DNA of 64,000 bases from Nitrospirillum pindoramense (GCF_007827955.1 NZ_VITR01000001.1:372001-436000), one strand, 5' to 3'. Counted from the stretch's first letter, positions 16,431 to 24,556 are shown. Notes: generated from the sequence alone by a model not told the origin. A program made the numbers and translations.

Positions 16431-18718
16431 CGCACCCCCGCCCTTCGCCCCGCCTGCTGCTTGTGTGCCTGATCCTGGCCGGCTGCGCGGACAGCGCGGT
16501 GACGCGGGGGCCGGGCACACCGTTGCCCGCGTCGCCGCCAGCCTCCACCGCACCGGCCGGCAGCGTGATCGGCCCCGGCGCGCCCCCCGCTCGCATTCCG
16601 CCGCAGACCGTGGCGGGCACGGGGCAGTTGGTGCGCCAGACCCGGCCGATGTCGGGCGTGGCCCCGGCTGCGGCGGGCGAGGGGGAACCGGTGGAGATGA
16701 ACTTCGTCAACGCCGACGTCCGCTCCGTCCTCGATGCCGTTCTGGGCGGCATGCTGGGCCTGAACTACACCATCGATCCCAAGGTGCAGGGTCAGGTGAC
16801 CATCCGCACCACCCGGCCGCTGGCGCGGGGGCAGGCGCTGGCGGCGGTGGACGCGGCCTTACGCACCCAGGGCTTCGCCATCGTGGGCGGCGATGGCTTC
16901 TACCAAGTGGTGCCGGCAGCGGACGCGGCTGGCCAGGCCCCGGTGCAGGCGCCGTCTGCGGCGGAGCGCGCGGCCGGCTTCAGCACCGCCATCGTGCCCA
17001 TCCGCCATGTCTCGGTCGCGGAGCTGGACAGGATCGTCCACCCCCTGACCCGCCAGGGCTTCATCCTGCTGGCCGATGCCGGGCGCAACATCTTCATCGT
17101 CAACGGCACGGCGCATGAGATCGAGTCCTTCACCCAGCTGATCGCCAGCTTCGATGTCGATTGGCTGGCCGGGCTGTCCTTTTCCCTCCACACCCTGCAG
17201 GCGGTGGAACCCGCCCGGCTGGAGGCGGAGCTGCGCCGCGTGCTGCAGCTGGACAACGGCCCCCTGCAGGGCATGGTCGATTTCGTGCCCATCAACCGCC
17301 TAAACGCCCTGCTGGTGGTGGCCAAGCGGCCCGACCTGCTGCCTACCGTCAGCGCCTGGGTGGAGCGCCTGGATCGGCCGGGTCCCGATGGCGGCAAGGT
17401 CGTGCATTTCTATGAGGTGCAGAACGGGTCCGCCGTGGAACTGGCCAACGCCCTCAATCGCCTGGTCGGCCGTGCCGGCACGCAACAGCAGCCGGCGGTG
17501 GAGCAGGGGCGGGGCCGCGCTGGCGCCCGCGCCATGGGCGCCAGCACCTCATCGTCGGGCCGCAGCGGCCCGTCCACCGCCATGGGCGGCAGCTCCGCCA
17601 GCGGCCCCCCTAGCGGCAGTACCGCGACCGGCGCCTCCGGCTCCGCCGCCAGCGCCCCGCCCAGCCCGGTGGACAGCGGGGCCACTCTCCCGGCCGCTGG
17701 CGGCGGCGAGGGCGGGGGGGAGGAAGACGGGCTTTCGGAACTGAAGGGGGTGCGTGTGGTGGCGGATGAGCGGCGCAACGCCCTGCTGATCTTCGGCTCC
17801 GGCGCGCAGTACGCCCTGCTGGAACAGGTGCTGACCCGCCTGGACGCCCCGCGTGAGCAGGTGTTGATCGAGGCGACCATCGCCGAGGTCACGCTGAACG
17901 ACCAATTGAATTTCGGGGTCCAATGGTTCCTGGACCGGGGCAGCAGCACGGTGGGCTTTTCCAACACCACCGGGTCCACCGTTGGCGCCAGCTATCCCAA
18001 CTTCAACTACACCTTCCTGACGCCCAACACCCGCGTGGTGCTGAACGCGCTGTCCAGCGTCACCGATGTCCAGGTGCTGTCCGCTCCGCGCCTGATGGTG
18101 CTGAACAATGAAACGGCGCGGTTGCAGGTGGGCGACGAGGTGCCGGTGGTGGTGCAGTCGGCCACCAGCACCCTGACCAGCGACAGCGCCGTGGTCAATT
18201 CCGTCGAATATCACGACACCGGCGTGATCCTGGAGGTGACGCCCCGCATCAACCGCAGCGGCGCCGTGGTGCTGGACGTGAACCAGGAGGTCAGCACCGT
18301 GACCAACACCACCACGTCCGGCATCGACAGCCCCACCATCCAGCAGCGCAAGATCACCAGCGTGGTGAATGTGCAGGATGGGGAGACGGTGGCCCTGGGC
18401 GGCCTGATCAGCGACACGTCCAGCCGCACCGGTGCCGGCATCCCTTACTTGCGCGACATCCCGGTGCTGGGCAGGCTGTTCGGCACCGATGGGCATACCA
18501 AGGGCCGGACGGAATTGCTGGTGTTCCTGCGCCCCGTCATCGTGCGCGACGCGACCCGGGCGCGCGAGGTGACGGACGCGCTGCGCGCCAGCATGAGCCG
18601 CCTGGAAATCTTCGCCGGCGCCGGCGGCATGCCCGCTGGTATGCCCACGCCGCCTTCGGCCACGGTGCCGCCCCCCGTCCAGAGCGTGCCCCTGCCAGCC
18701 ACACCCACGGACAAATGA
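16427..18718 (+). CDS. gspD: Type II secretin GspD (outer membrane lipoprotein)
   Basis: 763 residues. A lipoprotein signal is present (CLILAGC). It is followed by N0 (VEMNFVNADVRSVLDAVLGGMLGLNYTIDP), N1-N3 repeats (for example AAGFSTAIVPIRHVSVAELDRIV) and the secretin C-domain. Signatures there include LIEATIAEVTLNDQLNFGVQWF, VLSAPRLMVLNNETARLQVG, VTPRINRSGAVVLDVNQEVS and the final VPVLGRLFGTDG-like block. A Ser/Gly/Pro-rich insert lies at about 365-435 in the N3 loop, a common low-complexity spot in secretins. The short Pro-rich C-tail lacks an obvious S-domain, and the lipobox suggests self- or Lol-dependent delivery to the outer membrane. Coupled by ATGA on both sides. Confidence 0.95.
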   Translation: MTHPRPSPRLLLVCLILAGCADSAVTRGPGTPLPASPPASTAPAGSVIGPGAPPARIPPQTVAGTGQLVRQTRPMSGVAPAAAGEGEPVEMNFVNADVRSVLDAVLGGMLGLNYTIDPKVQGQVTIRTTRPLARGQALAAVDAALRTQGFAIVGGDGFYQVVPAADAAGQAPVQAPSAAERAAGFSTAIVPIRHVSVAELDRIVHPLTRQGFILLADAGRNIFIVNGTAHEIESFTQLIASFDVDWLAGLSFSLHTLQAVEPARLEAELRRVLQLDNGPLQGMVDFVPINRLNALLVVAKRPDLLPTVSAWVERLDRPGPDGGKVVHFYEVQNGSAVELANALNRLVGRAGTQQQPAVEQGRGRAGARAMGASTSSSGRSGPSTAMGGSSASGPPSGSTATGASGSAASAPPSPVDSGATLPAAGGGEGGGEEDGLSELKGVRVVADERRNALLIFGSGAQYALLEQVLTRLDAPREQVLIEATIAEVTLNDQLNFGVQWFLDRGSSTVGFSNTTGSTVGASYPNFNYTFLTPNTRVVLNALSSVTDVQVLSAPRLMVLNNETARLQVGDEVPVVVQSATSTLTSDSAVVNSVEYHDTGVILEVTPRINRSGAVVLDVNQEVSTVTNTTTSGIDSPTIQQRKITSVVNVQDGETVALGGLISDTSSRTGAGIPYLRDIPVLGRLFGTDGHTKGRTELLVFLRPVIVRDATRAREVTDALRASMSRLEIFAGAGGMPAGMPTPPSATVPPPVQSVPLPATPTDK

Positions 18719-19557
18719 GGGCGGGGGACGGCCAGGAACTGACGCGCCAGCAGGGCTATGCCCTGTTGCTGGTCCTGTTCCTGCTGGCCATGGCCACGGC
18801 GGTGGGCCTGGTGGTCATGGGCAACGGCCTTTCGGCGCGCAAGCTGGCACGCGCCGCCTCCCTCACGGTGGGGCAGGACCAGCGCGCGGCGGCGGCCACC
18901 TGGATCGCCCTGGATGATGTGCTGGCGCGCGGCGGCACGGATATCCCGCCCCCTCGGCGTCTGGTGCTCGACGGCCAGTCCCTGATCGTCACCGTGGCGC
19001 CGGAAACCGGACGCATCGACCTGAACGGCCTGTCACGCAAAGCCTTAGGACAAGCCATCCACGGACTTGGCTTCGCCGAAGGCCGGGCGCGCCAGGCGGC
19101 GGATGCCATCGCCGCCTGGCGGGGCATGGATCCACCCGGGGCCGGTGGCCTGGAGCTGGCCATCGACCCCCTGCGCGCCCTTTGGTCGCTGGAGGATCTG
19201 GACAGCATCCCGGGCCTGGACGCCGACGTCGCCGCCTGCCTACGCCGCTGGGGCACCGTTTATGCGCGGGGACCCTTCCATGGACTGGCGCCCTTGACGC
19301 CCCGGCGGAGGGCGGTGCCGGATGACAGGGGGGAGGGGCCGCTGGGCCTGGTGGCCGGTGGTATGTTGCGGGTGATGGTGGCGGAGGAGGGGCGGTCCCA
19401 GGTCCGGCGTAGCGTGTTGTTGTACCGGGGCGTCGGACGCCAGGCGGCGGGCGCGGGGACCGGTGCCGAATCCCCATGGCTGGCGCTGGAATGGCAGCGG
19501 CCGGTCCTGGCGGGCCGCGACGCGTGCGTCATGACCGACCGTGGCGGGGTTCCATGA
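18715..19557 (+). CDS. gspK: Minor pseudopilin GspK
   Basis: 280 residues. The leader ends QQG and the mature helix begins YALLLVLFLLAMATAVGL, without Glu at +5, as is characteristic of GspK. A large globular domain follows with the SAM-like, helix-hairpin segments typical of the family (GRIDLNGLSRKALGQAI; ARQAADAIAAWRG; WSLEDLDSIPGLDADVAACL). It is a little shorter than most GspK proteins. It would cap the pseudopilus with GspI and GspJ. Its location after gspD instead of after gspJ is unusual for the family. ATGA overlaps join it to gspD and to the peptidase gene. Confidence 0.85.
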   Translation: MRAGDGQELTRQQGYALLLVLFLLAMATAVGLVVMGNGLSARKLARAASLTVGQDQRAAAATWIALDDVLARGGTDIPPPRRLVLDGQSLIVTVAPETGRIDLNGLSRKALGQAIHGLGFAEGRARQAADAIAAWRGMDPPGAGGLELAIDPLRALWSLEDLDSIPGLDADVAACLRRWGTVYARGPFHGLAPLTPRRRAVPDDRGEGPLGLVAGGMLRVMVAEEGRSQVRRSVLLYRGVGRQAAGAGTGAESPWLALEWQRPVLAGRDACVMTDRGGVP

Positions 19558-20324
19558 TGGACGCACCGGACGACAGCCTGTGGACGGCCGCCTCCCTCAT
19601 GCTCGCCGTCCTGCTGGGCCTGGTGGGCGGCAGCTTCGCCATGGCGCTGGCCTGGCGCTTGCCGCGTGGCGAGCCCTGGGTGGCCGGCCGTTCGCGTTGT
19701 CCCAACTGCGGCACGCCCCTGGCGCCCATGACCCTGGTGCCGGTCTTCTCCTGGCTGGCCCTGGGCGGGCGGGCGCGCTGCTGTGGCGCGCCCATACCGG
19801 CGGCCTATCCGGTGGGGGAGGCGTTGGCCGCGCTGGCGTTCATGGCGGCGGTGGCGCGGCTGGACTGGGCGCCGGAGACGGCGGCGCTATGCCTGCTGGC
19901 CATTCTGCTCCTGGCCAGCGCCGTCATCGACCTGCGCCACCGCTATCTGCCGGATGGCTTGACCCTGGCGGTGGCGCTGCTGGGCTTGGGAAGCAGCCTG
20001 GCGGGGTGGACGGTGCCGCCGGCCCAGGGTTTGGCGGCGGCCCTGGCCGTCGGTGGTTTGCTCTGGGCTGTGCGCTGGGCCCTCAGCCGCCGCCTGCGCC
20101 GTGTCGCCCTGGGGTTGGGCGATGTGAAGCTGTTCGCGGCCGCCGGCTGGTGGATCGGGCCGGGCGGCATGCCCTGGCTGGTGCTGGCCGCCGCCTGCCT
20201 GGGGCTGGTCGCCTATCCCCTGTGGTGGCTGGCCCGGCGGCATCAGGGGCAGGAGTGGACCGAAATGCCCTTCGGTCCCGCCATCGCCCTCGCTTTCTAT
20301 GCCCTGGCCTGGGGCGTCCTTTGA
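19554..20324 (+). CDS. gspO: Prepilin peptidase GspO (A24 family)
   Basis: About 256 residues with around seven to eight hydrophobic helices. It processes and N-methylates the pseudopilins encoded upstream. The two catalytic aspartates of the A24 family are visible: Asp126 (SAVIDLRHRYLPD) and Asp190 (LGLGDVKLF). The cytoplasmic zinc loop between helices 1 and 2 starts normally (CPNCGTPLAP), but the second half reads RARCCGAPI. The usual C-x-x-C pair is therefore replaced by adjacent cysteines, with Ala at the first position. It is the last gene of the operon. The ATG at 19554 overlaps the gspK stop as ATGA. Confidence 0.9.
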   Translation: MMDAPDDSLWTAASLMLAVLLGLVGGSFAMALAWRLPRGEPWVAGRSRCPNCGTPLAPMTLVPVFSWLALGGRARCCGAPIPAAYPVGEALAALAFMAAVARLDWAPETAALCLLAILLLASAVIDLRHRYLPDGLTLAVALLGLGSSLAGWTVPPAQGLAAALAVGGLLWAVRWALSRRLRRVALGLGDVKLFAAAGWWIGPGGMPWLVLAAACLGLVAYPLWWLARRHQGQEWTEMPFGPAIALAFYALAWGVL

Positions 20325-20396
20325 TGGGTTGTGGTATTCCATCTAAGCGGTGACGGTATTGAACCAAGGATGTGCCCAGCGAGAAGGGATTCCGCG

Positions 20397-21254
20397 ATGA
20401 TCGTTCACTGGTTGCGCCGCCTTCTCACGGCGCTGGGTTCCAGAGCCACCTCACCAACCGCGGCCGTAATTAGACCTGACTTGAGCAGGGTGCCCGCCAG
20501 CCGCAGGGCGGAGGTGGTCGCCACGCATGCTCGGATGATGGCGGCCTTGCCTTATGAGCGTATCACCGTACCAGGAGCCCAGGCATGGGACCATTGGCTG
20601 CGCCTGCGCGCGGCCGGGCGTGGCTGGCCCATCATTGTCGGCGACGATGATGCGATGGAAAGGCTGGCCGAGCATTATAGCCTGAGCGATCCCGCAGTAT
20701 TTCCCGGCGCGCTTCCCGACATGGTACCGACGCTGGCGCCTTCTGAAATTCTGAGAGAGGCGGAGGGACTGCGCTTTCCCGAGATCATGGATAGGTGGCC
20801 CGACGGCCCAGATGAAGACCAGACCGGCGTGATGGAAGACGATTGGGAGGATTTCCCGCCGATGCCGGATGGGCCACCCAGGCTGAGTGTGGTGCATGAC
20901 CACAATCAAAAGCCCTATGCGCGCGTGCATATCCTGCTGATCCCAACGGACCAAGGCTGGCAGGTACCGGCCTATCTGCGCTGGGGTGGTTGGAATGAAT
21001 GCCCGCCGCCGGAGTCCCATGTCGCCGCACTCCGCGTTTGGCATGAGAAATACGGGGCGGAACTGATCGTTCTCTGCAACGACACCATGGAATTACGTGT
21101 TGACCGCCGACCGGCGGATAAGGCCGAGGCTTGGGACCTGGCGCGAAACCAATATCGCTATTGCCGGGACATCGTCGACCAGGGTGTCGGGACTGTCGGT
21201 GCGCTGGCCGGCGGCCTTCTGCAAACACCCTATTGGTTCTTCTGGTGGGACTGA
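20397..21254 (+). CDS. DUF4253 domain protein
   Basis: About 285 residues. The C-terminal half is a clear DUF4253 domain (VPAYLRWGGWNECPPPESHV; LRVWHEKYGAELIVLCNDTMELRV; QYRYCRDIVDQGVGT; YWFFWWD at the end). The N-terminal half contains a basic tail and VVATHARMMAALPYER and is less conserved. Function is not established; family members often sit near toxin-immunity or unlinked loci. It starts at ATG 20397 with GAGAAGG nine bases upstream. It follows the secretion operon after 72 bases, so it may be read through, and it converges on the PadR-locus genes with only seven bases between the ends. Confidence 0.8.
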   Translation: MIVHWLRRLLTALGSRATSPTAAVIRPDLSRVPASRRAEVVATHARMMAALPYERITVPGAQAWDHWLRLRAAGRGWPIIVGDDDAMERLAEHYSLSDPAVFPGALPDMVPTLAPSEILREAEGLRFPEIMDRWPDGPDEDQTGVMEDDWEDFPPMPDGPPRLSVVHDHNQKPYARVHILLIPTDQGWQVPAYLRWGGWNECPPPESHVAALRVWHEKYGAELIVLCNDTMELRVDRRPADKAEAWDLARNQYRYCRDIVDQGVGTVGALAGGLLQTPYWFFWWD

Positions 21255-21261
21255 CAGCTTC

Positions 21262-21654
21262 TCACTTGTCGGCGGTGTAGACCGACCGGCATTCGCCCAC
21301 ACTGGCGCAGTTGACGGACCTGGCGCCGGCGATGGTGCCCGTGTTCTGGGTGTTGTTGCGGGTCAGGCCATCGCCCCGGCTTACGGGCCGGACCTCCGGC
21401 GCGAACAAGCCCTTCAGCCGTGCGTACTCTTCATCATGGAAGGCCTTCACCTCTTCCGGCGTGGGCAGGAAGCTGGGGGTGATGATGATGTCCTGGCCCA
21501 GTATCGGTCCTTCCTCCGCCGGCGACGAGGTGGTGGCCGGCGAGGCCACGGGCGCGGCCGGGGCAGGCGCCCCGCTTTGCGCCAGCGCTGTCATTGGGAC
21601 CAAGCCCGCCAGGCCAATCACGAGAAGCCTGGCCCCCGTCGTCGATCGCCCCAT
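21262..21654 (-). CDS. Small secreted protein at the end of the PadR operon
   Basis: 130 residues that I do not recognise. A typical Sec signal peptide (LLVIGLAGLVPMTALAQ) is followed by an Ala/Pro/Ser-rich linker (about 26-48). A short conserved-looking region follows: GQDIIITPSFLPTPEEVKAFHDEEYARLKGLFAP. The C-terminus has two cysteines (VNCASVGECRSVY) that could form a disulfide. AGGGGA lies nine bases before its ATG, only 15 bases after the stop of the preceding membrane protein, so it is very likely the last gene of that operon. A periplasmic partner or ligand for the membrane proteins is possible, but that is inference from position only. Confidence 0.6.
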   Translation of the reverse strand: MGRSTTGARLLVIGLAGLVPMTALAQSGAPAPAAPVASPATTSSPAEEGPILGQDIIITPSFLPTPEEVKAFHDEEYARLKGLFAPEVRPVSRGDGLTRNNTQNTGTIAGARSVNCASVGECRSVYTADK

Positions 21655-21669
21655 CTTGTTCGTCCCCTG

Positions 21670-22431
21670 TCAGGTCAGTTGGGAACCGCTGCCCAGGGGG
21701 ACGTCGTCCTCTGGGCCGGAACACTCGTTCAAGGCCTTGCGCCAGACGTGCCAGGCGATGTAGGGCGCCAGGGTCAGCAGCAGGTTGATGGCGATGTGCC
21801 GCAAACAGTTATGCATCCCCGGCCAGGGGGAACTGAGGGCCAACCGGATCTCCAATTCCATCGGGGCGTTGGGATCGGCGGGACGAATGAAGTCCAAGAC
21901 TCCAGCGCCGCCGAGGATGCCGATGATCAGCAGGGCGATGCTGGGCCATAGCACCGCCATGCGCTGACGCGTGGCCATGATGGCGAATGCCGCCGCCAAA
22001 ACCAGGGGCAGGGCCAGGCCGTGAATGTAGGTGATGGTGGCGAAGGCGCTGTCGAACCAGTCGGGCAGGATGGGCCGCGCCGTGGGGGATGCCCGATGCG
22101 TCTCCACAATGGCGGCGACGGCGGCAATGGCCAGCCCGTAGGTCATGACCAGGCCCAGCATCGACCCCAGGCCGTAAACCGCCCACGGCGCCCGGGCGCC
22201 CCAGGAGCGGAAGTCCCCCCGCGCCACCATGGCGCGCACCAGGGTATCCGGCGTGCCCAGGCGCTGCAGGGCGCGCGCCCTGGCCTGCGCTTCCGCCAGT
22301 CCGGCGGCCTGCTCTTCCTCCGCCAGGTCGGCGGCATGGTCCCGCAGTTCCGCGACGTAGCGGCGGGCGTGGCGGGGGGCGACGCCGGCGGCCAGCAGTT
22401 GCTCACGCAAGGGGGTGAAAACATCAGGCAT
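21670..22431 (-). CDS. HAAS-type prefix membrane protein, paralogue 1
   Basis: 253 residues. An N-terminal cytoplasmic helical domain (about 1-75) contains VAPRHARRYVAELRDHAADL and resembles the HAAS/DUF1700 or permease-prefix domain that often accompanies PadR regulators. About four to five membrane helices follow. Motifs shared with the two neighbours are RGDFRSWGARAPWAVYG near 75-91, LPDWFDSA, RQRMAVLWPSIALL and LTLAPY. No enzyme motif is visible. It starts at ATG 22431 with GGAGGGG six bases upstream, overlapping the end of padR with the same ATGCCTGA junction found between paralogues 3 and 2. It may be a membrane sensor or effector regulated by PadR. Confidence 0.75.
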   Translation of the reverse strand: MPDVFTPLREQLLAAGVAPRHARRYVAELRDHAADLAEEEQAAGLAEAQARARALQRLGTPDTLVRAMVARGDFRSWGARAPWAVYGLGSMLGLVMTYGLAIAAVAAIVETHRASPTARPILPDWFDSAFATITYIHGLALPLVLAAAFAIMATRQRMAVLWPSIALLIIGILGGAGVLDFIRPADPNAPMELEIRLALSSPWPGMHNCLRHIAINLLLTLAPYIAWHVWRKALNECSGPEDDVPLGSGSQLT

Positions 22432-22777
22432 GGCTGACCCCTCCGATGGCAGGGCCACCCAGCACCGACTGGATGGCCTCGGTCAAACGCGACCAGTTGC
22501 CGGCCAGATCGTCCAGGCGGCGGACCCCCGTCGCGGTGAGGGAATAATAGACCCGGCTGCGGCCATTGACCGTCTTGCGGTTGGAGGACAGGGCGCCGTC
22601 CCGTTCCAGTGCGTGCAGCACCGGATAGATGACGCCCTCGCCCAGCGCGATGGCGTCGTTGCTGCGCTCGCGGATGGCCTGTACCAGCTCATAGCCGTAC
22701 ATCTCCTTTTCCCGCACCAGGCGCAGGACCAGCAGCTCGGGCACGCCGCTCATGAAGTTGGAATTGTTCTCTGCCAT
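22424..22777 (-). CDS. PadR-family transcriptional regulator
   Basis: 117 residues. The winged-helix PadR fold is plain: VPELLVLRLVREKEMYGYELVQ (helices 1-2), SNDAIALGEGVIYPVLHALERDG (helix 3 and recognition helix), then the wing NRKTVNGRSRVYYSLTATG and a short C-terminal dimer helix. PadR proteins usually repress their own operon and respond to envelope stress, phenolics or antibiotics. The gene sits inside the operon, between membrane-protein paralogues 2 and 1, with 22 bases to the former and an 8-base overlap with the latter. The palindrome in the promoter at 24.3 kb is a natural target. Confidence 0.93.
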   Translation of the reverse strand: MAENNSNFMSGVPELLVLRLVREKEMYGYELVQAIRERSNDAIALGEGVIYPVLHALERDGALSSNRKTVNGRSRVYYSLTATGVRRLDDLAGNWSRLTEAIQSVLGGPAIGGVSHA

Positions 22778-22799
22778 GGAAGGCCTCAAGCGGACTGTT

Positions 22800-23588
22800 T
22801 CAGGTTTTGATCAGGGGGATGGAGTCCAGGTCGGTGCCCTGGTCTCCAGCGGTCACGTCCCCGGCGGTTGGCACGGCCGCGCGGCAGATGTGGTGGGTCC
22901 AGATGTGGTGGGTAAGGTAGGGCACCAGGGTCAACAGCAGGATCACCACGGTGTGGCGCAGCGCCATGTCCAGGTTGACGTACGGGCAGATGAAGGACCA
23001 GCCGACCACCAGCTCGATGAAGCCGTCCGGTTCCGTGGGCATCCGCACCTCCGACACGCCGGCACCGCCCACGATGCCGATGATCAGCAGGGCCACGCTG
23101 GGCCATAGGACAGGCATGCGTTGCCGGGCCGCCATCCAGGCGACGCCGCCACCGATCAGCAGCGGCAGGACCAGGCTGTGCAGATAGCCCAGGGTGGCCG
23201 TCGCCGTCCCGAACCAGGAGGGCAGGATGGGATGCGCGCCGGGGTAGGGGCGGTGCGACACCAGGATGCCGATCAGGGCGGCCAGCGCCAGCCCATAGCA
23301 GGCCGCGACGCCCGCCAAGGGGGCGAAGCCGTAAACCGCCCACGGGGCCTTGGCACCCCAGGATCGAAAGTCGCCCCGCCGGATCATGGCCTGGGCCAGA
23401 TCGTCCGTCGTGCCCAGCCGGCTGGCGGCCCAGGCAGCCGCTTCCGGCCGCGTCAGGCCGGCCGCCACGCCATCGGCGGTCAGGTCCGCCGCGTGTTCCC
23501 GCAGCTCGGCGACATAACGCTGGACGTGGCGGGGGGCGATTCCCGCCACCAGCAGGCGTTCCTGCAAGGGAGTGAAAATGTCAGGCAT
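22800..23588 (-). CDS. HAAS-type prefix membrane protein, paralogue 2
   Basis: 262 residues with the same architecture as its neighbours: an N-terminal helical prefix domain with IAPRHVQRYVAELREHAADL, the RGDFRSWGAKAPWAVYG junction near 76-92, and hydrophobic helices carrying RQRMPVLWPSVALLIIG and LTLVPY. It is the most divergent of the three in its C-terminal tail, which is longer and polar (GDVTAGDQGTDLDS). The ATG at 23588 overlaps the stop of paralogue 3 by eight bases (ATGCCTGA). Function unknown; tandem duplication of a membrane component in a PadR operon suggests hetero-oligomers or diversification. Confidence 0.75.
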   Translation of the reverse strand: MPDIFTPLQERLLVAGIAPRHVQRYVAELREHAADLTADGVAAGLTRPEAAAWAASRLGTTDDLAQAMIRRGDFRSWGAKAPWAVYGFAPLAGVAACYGLALAALIGILVSHRPYPGAHPILPSWFGTATATLGYLHSLVLPLLIGGGVAWMAARQRMPVLWPSVALLIIGIVGGAGVSEVRMPTEPDGFIELVVGWSFICPYVNLDMALRHTVVILLLTLVPYLTHHIWTHHICRAAVPTAGDVTAGDQGTDLDSIPLIKT

Positions 23589-24297
23589 GGGCAGTGCCCT
23601 GCCGGCCCGTCCCACGCCAGCTTTGCCAGCATAGATAGGGAACCAGGGTCAGCGACAGGTTCATGGCGATGTGCCCCATGGCGGTACCGAGATGCCCGTA
23701 AGGGGGTAGCAGCATGGTGCCGACGCCAATGGACCATTGGCTATCCGGTGTGGTGGGGGGCTGAATGTGCCACATGCTGCCGGCGCCCAGGACGGCCACC
23801 GCCAGCAAGGCCAGGCTGGGCCATAGGACAGGCATCCGCTGGCGCGCGGCCAGGATGGCGAAGCCGGCGCCGATCAGAAGGGGCAGGGCCAGGCTTTGGC
23901 CATAACTGATGACGGTGACCGCGCTGCCGAACCAGCTTGGCAGCATCGCGGGCGTGTCGGGCGCGGGGGTGTATATCTCGATGATGGCGAAAAGGGTGCC
24001 CAGCGCCAGGGTGGTGGTGGCCAGCACACTCAGAACGGCGCCGATGCCATAGACCGCCCACGGCGCCCTGGCGCCCCAGGAACGGAAATCGCCGCGCCGC
24101 AGCAGCGCCTGGGCCAAATCCTCCTGTGTGCCCAGGCGGGCCAGGGCGCGCGTCTCCGCCTCGACCCGGGACTGGCCGCTGGCCATCTCTTCCTCCGCCA
24201 GGTCGGCGGCGTGCTCGCGCAATTCCGCGATATAGCGGCGTGCATGGCGCGGCGCTATGCCGGCCGCCAACAGGCGTTCACGTAAACGGGTGAACAT
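23581..24297 (-). CDS. HAAS-type prefix membrane protein, paralogue 3 (first gene of operon)
   Basis: 238 residues, first gene downstream of the operator-bearing promoter. It shares the prefix domain (IAPRHARRYIAELREHAADLA), the RGDFRSWGARAPWAVYG linker, LPSWFGSAVT, RQRMPVLWPSLALL and LTLVPY with the other two. It is the shortest, with almost no C-terminal tail after the last helix. I start it at ATG 24297, preceded by GAGGGA five bases away; an ATG at 24309 would add four residues. Its last codons and stop form the same GCATGCCTGA junction as padR/paralogue 1. Confidence 0.75.
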   Translation of the reverse strand: MFTRLRERLLAAGIAPRHARRYIAELREHAADLAEEEMASGQSRVEAETRALARLGTQEDLAQALLRRGDFRSWGARAPWAVYGIGAVLSVLATTTLALGTLFAIIEIYTPAPDTPAMLPSWFGSAVTVISYGQSLALPLLIGAGFAILAARQRMPVLWPSLALLAVAVLGAGSMWHIQPPTTPDSQWSIGVGTMLLPPYGHLGTAMGHIAMNLSLTLVPYLCWQSWRGTGRQGTAHA

Positions 24298-24306
24298 GGT
24301 CCCTCG

Positions 24307-24355
24307 CATACCTTGTGATGCTAGGCATCATACCTTGCCGTGAAAGGTATGGCAA
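24307..24355 (-). promoter_or_regulatory. Sigma-70-like promoter with overlapping palindromic operator for the PadR operon
   Basis: On the minus strand, TTGCCA (24350-24355) and TATGAT (24327-24332) are separated by exactly 17 bases, pointing at the operon. CATACCTT-N7-AAGGTATG (24329-24351) is a perfect 8+8 inverted repeat filling the spacer, and a third AAGGTATG half-site lies at 24307-24314, 22 bases (two helical turns) downstream. A second small palindrome, TGATGC-TAG-GCATCA, occupies 24316-24330. The arrangement suits autorepression by PadR; binding itself is inference. Confidence 0.7.
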
Positions 24356-24386
24356 TGGCCCTGGCGATGGCTGCCCCGCCATTGCA

Positions 24387-24400
24387 TGTTACCGGTATCA
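24387..24400. promoter_or_regulatory. LacI/GalR-type operator candidate upstream of the semialdehyde dehydrogenase
   Basis: TGTTACCGGTATCA fits the LacI-family pattern TGnnAnCGnTnnCA at all fixed positions, with a central CG and a single mismatched pair. It lies 157 bases upstream of the dehydrogenase ATG, in the 259-base divergent gap. That gap otherwise shows only TATCGTA at 24472-24478 (see the shared-motif finding). Confidence 0.45.
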
Positions 24401-24556
24401 GGCCTACATTCCGGACGCGACCGTCGATCCCGCTCCCCTTCCACGGCCGGCGGCCGGGGGAAGTGTGGATTTATCGTACAAATTTGGCTAACAAGGGACG
24501 GCGCCCCGACACCAGGCCGCCCGGTCAGGGGCCACCCGAAGGGATAGGAACACCAG

